10,944 bases of DNA, from contig CAJTWA010000073.1 of the NCBI GenBank assembly GCA_910580195.1, positions 1-10,944 on the forward strand, given 5' to 3'. The translations under genes and the position numbers were made by a program. The notes beneath the pieces are model-generated. The model searched no databases and was not told the DNA's origin. It was given only the letters and a program-made list of their open reading frames with translations. Of this stretch, positions 1-7,000 are shown piece by piece (within the stretch, counting starts at the first letter, position 1; each line of letters begins with the position of its first letter). This DNA comes from an uncultured Lachnospiraceae bacterium (lineage in GTDB: Bacteria > Bacillota > Clostridia > Lachnospirales > Lachnospiraceae).

Positions 1-120
1 GCCATTGCCATTGCCCGGAACTTCCTTTCCATGGGCGCTGATATTGACATGGTTGTTACTGCAACAAACCTTCCACGCAGCCGTGTGGAATCCCTCCTGA
101 AAGAACTTGGGCAGCTATAA
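1..120 (+). CDS. Rpn-family nuclease, C-terminal end only (5' part outside window)
   Basis: Frame 1 is open from the first base to the TAA at 118-120 and encodes the last 39 residues of a protein. The segment is nearly identical to residues 256-294 of the complete Rpn-like protein downstream (shared AIAIARNFLSMG and TATNLPRS stretches), with about five substitutions. It is therefore the tail of a tandem paralogue whose body lies upstream of the window. This copy stops right after LGQL, whereas the downstream copy runs on for 11 further residues. The shared tail is the small C-terminal domain of Rpn (PDDEXK_2) proteins; in E. coli Rpn this domain inhibits the nuclease. Whether the upstream gene is intact cannot be seen. 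Confidence 0.75.
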   Translation, partial: AIAIARNFLSMGADIDMVVTATNLPRSRVESLLKELGQL

Positions 121-130
121 AAAAGAATAG

Positions 131-252
131 TGTGAAAAATAAGTGTTTCATCGCTATTTGTGCCTAAGTAAAATGAAAGGAATGGGTGATACTGTGAAGA
201 ATAAATTTTTCATTACTATTTGTATCTAAGTGGAACGAAAGGAATGAATCAT
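131..252. repeat. two degenerate ~60-bp direct repeats between the Rpn copies
   Basis: Positions 131-190 align without gaps to 193-252 at about 78% identity (13 mismatches in 60, mostly transitions). Both contain a core like CTATTTGT.CCTAAGT followed by GAAAGGAATG. The repeat period is 62 bp. The second copy runs into the region upstream of the complete Rpn gene, so the array is probably a remnant of the duplication that produced the gene pair. No convincing promoter can be singled out in it. Confidence 0.7.
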
Positions 253-327
253 CAACATAAAAAATATTTTATGCTGGTTTACGGAAAGCATCTCCCAGAA
301 CCCACCAGAAAGGAACTCCCCAAAATT

Positions 328-1248
328 ATGGACACTTTTTTAATGAAACCCAAAATTGATTTCGCTTTCAAAGAAATTATGGCGGACGAGGCTGCCCGGA
401 CTGGATTCCTTTCCGCCATGCTCCACCTGAAGCCAGAGGAAATCCGGGAAACACATATCCTGAACTCCAACCTCCGCAAACTCCATGAAAATGACAAACT
501 TGGCATCCTTGACGTCAGGGTATCCTTGAACGATGACACGGAGATTGACACGGAAATCCAGCTTTCCGAGATGAAAGTCTGGGCGGACCGCTCCCTCTTT
601 TACGTTTCCAAAATGTTCACGGAGCAGATTGAGAAAGGGCAGGACTATGGCGTACTTAAAAAATGTGTGAACATCAGCATCCTTGATTTCATACTGTTTG
701 AAGAAGAAACGGAATTTTATTCCTGTTTCCATATCAGGGAGGACACCCGCCACTTCCTGTATACCGATAAAATGGAGTTCCATATCCTTGAACTCCCGAA
801 GCTGCCAAAGCCCCTAGATGCGGGCGGCAGCGACATTGAGCTATGGGCAAGATTCATCAACGCAGAGCGGAAGGAGGAATTCGATATGCTTGCCACTCAG
901 AATCCCTATATTGAAAAAGCATATGAAAAACTGCAGGTTATCAGCCAAGACAAAGAAAAACGCATGGAATACGAGGCACGGGAAAAAGCTGTCAGGGATT
1001 ATAACCAAGCCATGCTAGAGGCGGAACAGCGGGGTGAAGCCCGCGGGGAGGCACGTGGGGAAGCCCGCGGGGAGGCACGTGGAAGGGAATTAGAAGCCAT
1101 TGCCATTGCCCGGAACTTCCTTTCCATGGGCACTGATATTGACATGGTTGCTACTGCAACGAACCTTCCACGCAGCTGTGTGGAATCCCTTCTGGAAGAA
1201 CTTGGGCAAACTCCTGAAAAAAAGGGCTCCCGTCCATCTGAAACGTAA
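328..1248 (+). CDS. Rpn family recombination-promoting nuclease / putative transposase (PDDEXK_2)
   Basis: 306 residues from the ATG at 328. The start KPKIDFAFKEIM is the usual N-terminus of this family, so 328 is preferred; AAAGGA at 309-314 precedes it by 13 nt. The frame is also open from a TTG at 220 and an ATG at 244, but the AAAGGA before 244 abuts the start codon. A PD-(D/E)XK core is visible: D62 in GILDVRV, then E76 and Q78 in EIDTEIQL, followed by the family motifs WADRSLFY, KMFTEQI, GQDYG and KKCVNISILDF. Rpn proteins are magnesium-dependent DNA endonucleases linked to RecA-independent recombination and to phage defence. The C-terminal ~75 residues form a separate small domain after four GEAR repeats. 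The last 11 residues (TPEKKGSRPSET) are absent from the neighbouring paralogue. The upstream gene fragment is a tandem copy. Confidence 0.88.
   Translation: MDTFLMKPKIDFAFKEIMADEAARTGFLSAMLHLKPEEIRETHILNSNLRKLHENDKLGILDVRVSLNDDTEIDTEIQLSEMKVWADRSLFYVSKMFTEQIEKGQDYGVLKKCVNISILDFILFEEETEFYSCFHIREDTRHFLYTDKMEFHILELPKLPKPLDAGGSDIELWARFINAERKEEFDMLATQNPYIEKAYEKLQVISQDKEKRMEYEAREKAVRDYNQAMLEAEQRGEARGEARGEARGEARGRELEAIAIARNFLSMGTDIDMVATATNLPRSCVESLLEELGQTPEKKGSRPSET
1012..1248 (+). CDS. possible internal Rpn small protein (RpnS-like), in frame within the nuclease gene
   Basis: An in-frame ATG at 1012 (residue 229 of the nuclease) lies just before the GEAR repeats and would give a 78-residue protein comprising only the C-terminal domain. 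In E. coli, Rpn genes are genes-within-genes: a separately translated C-terminal product (RpnS) binds and blocks the full-length toxic nuclease (RpnL), and its helix carries four-residue repeats of variable number. The layout here matches. The ribosome site is weak (CAGGGA at 993-998, 13-nt spacer), so translation is an inference; an earlier in-frame ATG at 964 is an alternative without a clear site. Confidence 0.35.
   Translation: MLEAEQRGEARGEARGEARGEARGRELEAIAIARNFLSMGTDIDMVATATNLPRSCVESLLEELGQTPEKKGSRPSET
1033..1080 (+). repeat. 12-bp coding tandem repeat, four GEAR units
   Basis: Four consecutive 12-bp units encode GEAR-GEAR-GEAR-GEAR. Units 1 and 3 use GAA GCC CGC and units 2 and 4 use GAG GCA CGT, so the present array is best read as a duplicated 24-bp pair. 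A fifth, partial unit (GRE) follows. The repeats sit at the hinge between the nuclease and the C-terminal domain, a position where unit number is known to vary in Rpn genes. Confidence 0.9.
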
Positions 1249-1340
1249 AATCCTGCTGGGCACATCCGCAATGCCTACAATCAGGCTGACTGACTAAAAC
1301 TTTCAAAATTTATGCAGGAAAAACAGCCTCCTGTATGGGA

Positions 1341-1421
1341 GTGCCAGAAATTCCTGTGTAAGTTTTCACAAAATCTTATAAATCAGGCATTTTGTAAAAG
1401 CTTACAAAAAATTTCTGGCAC
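1341..1421. repeat. long imperfect inverted repeat (hairpin) between convergent units
   Basis: Left arm 1341-1374 and right arm 1389-1421 are reverse complements: an outer 12-bp perfect stem (GTGCCAGAAATT), a small 5-versus-4-nt internal mismatch, then an inner 17-bp stem with two mismatches, closed by a 14-nt loop. It lies in the 275-bp gap between the Rpn gene and the 3' end of the opposite-strand operon. There is no T-run after either arm, so it is not a standard intrinsic terminator. It resembles a small palindromic or MITE-like element, or a structured RNA end. The rest of 1249-1523 shows nothing recognisable. Confidence 0.75.
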
Positions 1422-1523
1422 CCCCGCCCGTATTGTACTGGCCGTCCTGTGTAAAATTATGGCATTTAGATGTATCCTACCCCCTCATCTACATGAAGCA
1501 AATTTTTCAAATCTGGCGCATTT

Positions 1524-2015
1524 TTATATTTTGAAAGCCGCCTTACATTCTTCTGGCAAAACTCGGACATATTCATTCCTGATTGTTACCAATTCTTTCC
1601 ATGCACCTTCCCGGTACAAGATAAGGCTATACCTAAATTCTTCCCATATGATAAGAAACGCAACCATGTAGAGATAGAGGACAAGCGCCTCAAAATCATC
1701 TGGCTGCCCGACTAAAAATATATTCGTCATTATTTCCGCCATGAAATGTACATCCATTCCGTCGATCATCACAATAATCTGTTCCGGTACAAAATCAACA
1801 TAGGGAACGTTACGTTTTTTAATATCCGAAATTGATTCCTCCAAGGATAAAAGCCCCTCGTCCCTGCTCTTTTTTTGCAGGAACGAAATCAAATCCAATG
1901 CCTTCCCTACATCCTCCCGCCTTGTTCGCACCACAACATCCGCATTTTGGGCAGCGCGGTTTACAATTTTTTCCGGAATAAGGGGCAAGGCCTTTAAACC
2001 GGGCAGGCTTATCAT
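1524..2015 (-). CDS. hypothetical protein with a MotA-like segment, third gene of operon
   Basis: 163 residues, starting at the ATG at 2015-2013. That ATG overlaps the TAA of the preceding gene (TAATG), a typical coupled junction, which is why this start is preferred although the frame is open further upstream to 2243. Residues about 36-100 contain KALDLISFLQKKSRDEGLLSLEE and later MIDGMD..FMAEIMTNIF. These resemble the cytoplasmic segment of the flagellar stator protein MotA (R-x-E-G-L-L-x-L-E, then D-G-x-D and an E-I helix). Residues 109-124 are hydrophobic and could be one membrane helix, but the full four-helix MotA layout is absent at this length. It could be a divergent or partial member of the MotA/ExbB group, or the resemblance may be chance. 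Function is not assigned. Confidence 0.6.
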   Translation of the reverse strand: MISLPGLKALPLIPEKIVNRAAQNADVVVRTRREDVGKALDLISFLQKKSRDEGLLSLEESISDIKKRNVPYVDFVPEQIIVMIDGMDVHFMAEIMTNIFLVGQPDDFEALVLYLYMVAFLIIWEEFRYSLILYREGAWKELVTIRNEYVRVLPEECKAAFKI

Positions 2016-2284
2016 TATACCCCACTTCTTTGTTTTACCCAGATATTTTTCAGCCTGTTCTGCTCTTTGGGGTGTATCATGGAAAGAAGCATCGTTTCCA
2101 CCGCCCTTCCGGCTGCCCCACACTGAAGCAGCAGAAAAAAGCGGATACACAGATACTGTGTAAATTCCGTATACCCATCTTCCCTGCATATTGGAAAACG
2201 CCTTAAAACTCTTTCCGCTAAATCCTGCGGATTCCCTTCGCAAAAGTTCTTTATGCCATACGCAAGTATCTTATATCCTGACAT
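2015..2284 (-). CDS. small hypothetical protein, middle gene of operon
   Basis: 89 residues if started at the ATG at 2284-2282. Its start overlaps the end of the upstream gene by 34 nt and its TAA overlaps the next ATG. The frame stays open upstream to 2530, but that part is antisense-like shadow of the preceding gene. The product looks helical (GYKILAYGIKNFCEG, RFFLLLQCGAAGRAVETMLL) and has no family I recognise. The ribosome site is poor (GAAAGT), which fits coupling to the upstream gene. Another reading is that a frameshift near 2260-2300 has split one longer protein made of this gene and the preceding one. The sequence alone does not separate these possibilities. Confidence 0.5.
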   Translation of the reverse strand: MSGYKILAYGIKNFCEGNPQDLAERVLRRFPICREDGYTEFTQYLCIRFFLLLQCGAAGRAVETMLLSMIHPKEQNRLKNIWVKQRSGV

Positions 2285-2742
2285 ATTACTTTCGGACAGC
2301 GGTTTGCTGCCCTTGCGTAGGATAACTGTTCCTCCTGTTCCCCGGACCTGCATGTTTCGCATAAGGAAAGATAATGCCGGACGAAAAGGGCGGCGCTGTA
2401 ATCTGCATCTTCCATGCGATGGTATTCCCGCACATATCCCAGCCCCTTTAACAAATGATGTTTCCTGTCCGGCAGCCAATTGAAATAATCTAATATCTGC
2501 CAGTCGCCGTAAAAATGCACAAGGTGGCAAAGGCTTTCCGCTGTCTTATATTGTCGCCAGAATGACAGCGCAGTATCCTCATAAAGCTGTAATGTGCCCG
2601 CAAATTCATTTTCCCTACAAAGTTCACGGTGATATACGAGAACCTCATAACATGCGCTTATCAGTTCTTTATAATTCTCTTCCGACTGCCTTGAGGCAAG
2701 TGCCTGCTTTGCAGACCTGTATTCTTCGCGTATCCCTTTCAT
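2251..2742 (-). CDS. hypothetical alpha-helical protein, first gene of operon
   Basis: 163 residues from the ATG at 2742-2740. AAAGGA lies 11 nt upstream (complement of 2754-2759), with a G-rich AGGGGG closer in. The sequence is rich in Glu, Tyr, Leu and Cys and reads as a string of amphipathic helices (EEYRSAKQALASRQSEENYK, AGTLQLYEDTALSFW, ADYSAALFVRHYLSLCE), loosely like TPR-type helical repeats. No signal peptide or membrane segment is present, so it is probably cytoplasmic. I do not recognise the family. It appears to lead a three-gene unit with the two overlapping genes after it. Confidence 0.6.
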   Translation of the reverse strand: MKGIREEYRSAKQALASRQSEENYKELISACYEVLVYHRELCRENEFAGTLQLYEDTALSFWRQYKTAESLCHLVHFYGDWQILDYFNWLPDRKHHLLKGLGYVREYHRMEDADYSAALFVRHYLSLCETCRSGEQEEQLSYARAANRCPKVICQDIRYLRMA

Positions 2743-3151
2743 AACCCCCTGATTCCTTTCTTCTCATTTGGGTGGAAAATATTTCATGCTATTAATCCGG
2801 CGGTTAAATTTTGCAGCAGATGGAGATTTGGGCAAGCAAAATGTTGTGATATTTAACTGCTGGAGTAATATTTATCATTCTACTTTTTTATCGTCCTGCT
2901 GCCCCCTTTTCCCAAGAATTAATATGCCAGATATGCGGGAAAAGCAAGCACACGCATGTGCGCCCTTCCTGCATAATTGGCGGCCTTGGGGCTACCCCGC
3001 ATATTAGAGCTACTTACTATGTCCCGCATATTGGAGCTACTTGCTATGTCCCGCATATTGGGGCTACTTGCCATGTCCCGCATATTGGGGCTACTTGCTA
3101 TGTCCCGCATATTGGCTGTAAATCTTCGCCTTTTGGATTCACATTATTGTT
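2743..3151. other. 409-bp intergenic region with repeats, no supported gene
   Basis: This gap lies between the 3' end of the large secreted-protein gene and the start of the three-gene operon. Its right half is the 27-bp repeat array described separately. A degenerate copy in the opposite orientation sits at 2928-2950 (ATATGCGGGA...AGCAAG). A short GC-rich hairpin is possible at 2948-2961, followed on the minus strand by TTGCTTTTCCC, so it could be a weak terminator. Short ORFs in the region only read through the repeats and have no convincing ribosome site. Confidence 0.6.
2996..3115. repeat. 27-bp tandem repeat, four full units plus a 12-bp partial
   Basis: Units at 2996-3022, 3023-3049, 3050-3076 and 3077-3103 share the form CCCGCATATTRGRGCTACTTRCYATGT; a 12-bp partial (CCCGCATATTGG) ends at 3115. 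Units differ by only one to four bases. The last two units are identical but for one base. Because 27 is a multiple of three, every frame reads as a nine-residue repeat, but no gene is supported. It lies about 250 bp upstream of the operon start at 2742, so it could be a protein-binding array or simply a minisatellite. Confidence 0.92.
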
Positions 3152-4018
3152 CTATCTGCCTGTCGTCACAGTTCTGGGCTTCGACCAGCTGGAGCAGTAT
3201 TTCTTCCCTTTCACCGTCTTGTATGTCCGGATTCTGACGTAATATTTTTTCTTTGCTTTTAGTTTCCTGATTGTCAGCTTCGTGGCGGAGGCTTTCTTTA
3301 CTGCCCTAACCTTCGTTGTTTTCTTTGTGAATTTTTTGCTGGTGGAGTACTGGATTTGGTATCCTGTTGTGGATGACTTCTGTTTCTTCCAAGTAACTTT
3401 GAACCCTTTTGCCGTAGGGGCAATGTTCGCAATTTTGGTTGCTTTGGGGACAATTTGGAAGGTTTTTGTAATCGTCCCTTTATACTTCCCTTTCAGCCAG
3501 ATAGTAACGGCTGCTCTTCCAACCTTCTTATTGTTTTTGTATGTTATGGTGTAATATTTGGATGCAATCTGTTTCCCTTTGGAATCTTTGACGGCCACTG
3601 CCGGCTTTTTTGCTTTTTTGTTGTAAACATACTTGGCCTTTTTCAGGGTAACAGATTTAATTTTGTTTATGGTTGTGGCGCTGGCAATGTTGCTGCAGAT
3701 AATGCATTTTTTTATAATGCTGCCGTCCTTTGTGCACGTCGCCTTTGTGGTAACTGTTTGATACTGGTGGGCTGATTTGCCCAGCGCCTTGCCGGTTTCA
3801 ACGACTTTTTTGCAGTCTTTGCAATATTTATCCCCGGTATACCCTGCTTCGCTGCATGTGGATGCTTTCTGGTTCCTCATTTCTGTGTGCTGATGGCCTG
3901 TGGGGTTGGTTTCTTCCGTTTTGGTTGTGCCGCAGGCGGTGCAGGTGTAGGATTTGGTTCCTTTGCTTGTGCAGGTTGGTTTCTTTGTTTCCTTCCCGGC
4001 GTTCCAAATATGCTGGCA
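3152..4018 (-). repeat. C-terminal module block shared with the upstream paralogue
   Basis: This segment encodes the Cys-rich, MBG-like and FN3-like modules (residues 1136-1423) and is highly similar to 7651-8517 of the neighbouring gene (residues 789-1076). The two encoded blocks are both exactly 288 residues long and align without a net length change. It is the clearest evidence that the two large genes arose by tandem duplication. Confidence 0.85.
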
Positions 4019-7000
4019 AACGGAAGCGTCTGGCAAATCTGCCCTTACATCGGAAACGGGCAGAACCATCTGGGCGTCTTCCACTGATACCAGATGATAG
4101 ACCTCCGTGTCAAGCAACTGTGTCTGCGGTATGACGGCGGTGTACTGCTTCTGGCTGCTTAGCGGCACATTTTCATAATTTATCGTACGCAGCAGTTCCG
4201 TTCCCAGATATTCTTCAATGGTATACGCCATCGTCCCTTCGCCGCTGCCTACAAACTTGATGGAATAGTCGTCCCCTGCCAGTTCAAAAAATTTTTCTTC
4301 CCCAATGCAGTACAGGAAAACCTCACCTGTATCTGTATCTACCTGATTGTTTACGATGGAACCGCATAATTTCCCTTGGCTGTCATAAATGTATACGTCC
4401 ACGGGGCAATGCACGCTGCCTTTCGTGCTTTTTGCCAGCATATCGGTGTATATCTTGTACACATTGCCTGAAACGCTCCCATACTGCTTTTTCAGTATCT
4501 TTGAGGCCGTATCGCTGGTAAGGGCTTCTACAATCCTGCTGCTGGTATAGCCGTTGACCTGTTTTCGGATCCACCCTGCCCCTTTGTCAAGGTTGGGAGC
4601 AATGTCTAGATTATAAATCTTTTTAACTTCGTTTTGGCATATTTTTTCCACTCCGGCAGCGAATTTCTGGAAATCGGCAAATGTCACTTCCCCTACGTTC
4701 AAGTCATCGTACACTTTCCCAGAAGCCGTATGGATGGAATAATCAATGCTCCCCATCCCTGTACATGCTTTGCTGCCTGTGAAGGCAAGGCTGCCGAACG
4801 CAAGGTTCACCGTAATGGTATCGTAGGCCTTCCCATCTTTCTGGTACAAATGTATGTTTGTGCTGGCTGACATATTCTTCCACTGGATGAGCGAACCGGA
4901 ACCTGTGATGCCGGAAATGTCAATCCCCACTTTCTGGAAGGCTTTGCTTGCAATTTTCGTCAGGAAATCCTTCCGCTGGGCATTGGAAAAGCCTGCTTCT
5001 TTACAGAACTCCGCCCAAATGGAGTTATCCCCTGCCTCTTCTGTCAGGACCTGAGTTGCAAGGATGTCTGCAATCCATGTTTTTACAGCGGCGTTGACGG
5101 CATCTTTCTGAGCTTTGGAATACCCTGCCTGACCCATGGGGTAATCTGATAAAGCAAAACCAAGCTTATCAATTAGGTTCCCTGCGTCTGTTACCAGTTC
5201 ATTGGAAGATTTCCCTTCTGCAAGCTCTGCCTGTTTGTCGATATTGGCAACGAATAGCGCTGCATCTGTTTCTGCTGTTTTGCCTTCGGCAGCGGCAGTT
5301 ACATGGACACGCAGGGCTTCTTTTACATTCTTGGGGGCATAGCCTTTTTCCAGATACATGTCTTGTCCTACCGTCTGCTCCTGCCCAAATTGGAGGGTAG
5401 CGGAACGGCTGCTGGCATATTCCTTGGAACTGGAAAATGGTGAGGGACGGAATTCCAGGCTATCTTCCGCTGTTATGGTAAACCCTGTAAAGGTAACGGA
5501 TTGGCTCTCTGCTTCTGTCCCCTTCAAATCAGAATCCCAGTAGGGCTCTTTTGCCCCGCAGGATAAGGTGACTGCGGCCGTTACCTTGTCCTTGTCAAAG
5601 GAACCGCCCTGATACCGGAGGGAGGCTGGGCGGAAGGCAACGGATACCTGCGGTTCTACAAGCTCTGCAATTGGATCCATGCGGGAAATCCTGCCGTTTG
5701 CCAGAATTACGGCTACCTGTTTGGAGCCGCTCCCATTGAGAATCTGATAGGCACCGGAAATATTGAAGGATTCTGTTACCTCATATTCCTGACTATCTAT
5801 GGTGACTTTCATGGTATTCAGGTCCACGGACTGCAGGGTTCCTGTCCTGTGCCTAAGTTCCGTCCCTTCTGAATCCCCGGCTGCCCCTGACTTTCCTACC
5901 GTTACCTTACAGACGGCTGTCTGGCCGTTAGAAGCCTGCCCTGTCAGGGTTACAATCCCTTCTTTTTGAGGGACGACCGTGATGAGGAGGGAGGCGGAGC
6001 GGTAATCCATGGAATTGATTCCGGAACATTGGATGGCGGAAGGGTCTATGATGCCGAAATCGCTGCTTGCCCAAGTAATTTTCTTGATTTCTGCCTGCAG
6101 CAGTTCGGCGGAGGCTTCTGCCGAGCTGAAAAGGGATAATTTTCCGGGAATGGTTAGGGACGTGCCGGCTGTCCCGGATGCAGCTGCATCCATTGTGAAA
6201 CTGCTGACAGATTCCCCGGGTGTTCCGCCGTTTCCTCCTTCCCCGCTGGTTCCATCGTCTGCCATAGACCAGAGATTAGAGGACAGATTTAAATGCAAAG
6301 CTGGCACACACACGCGACTACTACTGTCGACATAATCACCATCCCCGCCGACGTAGCCGTGGCCCCTGACATCGGCAGCGTCACTCGTACCGTCGCCCGA
6401 CGACCGCAGCCACCACCAGCTATTGCCTTCGTAACTGCCAGAATCAGTAGAAGCCCCTCTCGCATGGGCATAATCGCTTGCCTGAACCCTGCGGCTGGCA
6501 GAATATGTACTATAATCCTCACAAAATCCATATTCCGGATTTGTGACTTCCCCGATAGACAGCAAATACACCTTATCCCTGGTATCATTCCCACCTTCTG
6601 TATTGTAATCTGGGTTATCCTCATTTACCACATCCTGCGCCACAATGGCTGCCTGTTCACTGCTGCTGAAGGCTGTTCCATAGAATTCTTTGTTCAGCCA
6701 GCTTCGGAGGGTGCAGTTTTCCCACGTTATGGATGCATATGTTTCATTATAATCTTTACAGTCCAGCCCTTTATCTGCTGCCAGAAATAATGTGCTCCCA
6801 TCGTTCCTAAGCACCCGCCATTTTATCCGCTCCCATTTGAAATAGCGGTATTGGGCGTTTCCAAAATAACTACTATTATTTGTATCGCTTTTACTAATTC
6901 TGCGGTATTTTACGCCATCCACCCATGCATCCCCATTCCCATCATAAGGGGCGCCTGTAATGGCCGGTGTCAGGGCGTCCCCTGTAACCTCTGTCTGTGG

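Noticed and set aside
1312..1671. 119-codon + strand ORF
   Set aside because: It runs through both arms of the hairpin and into the antisense of the operon's last gene; no ribosome site and no recognisable protein.
2015..2530. single 171-residue gene in the middle frame
   Set aside because: Its upstream half overlaps the coding sequence of the first operon gene and reads as low-quality protein; the overlap start at 2284 is more plausible.
2919..3110. minus-strand ORF with a nine-residue repeat (MRDIASSPN type) and plus-strand ORFs across the same array
   Set aside because: A 27-bp repeat without stops is open in several frames automatically. No good ribosome site and no domain beyond the repeat.
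2996..3115. CRISPR array
   Set aside because: The 27-bp units are contiguous with no unique spacers, and no cas genes are present.
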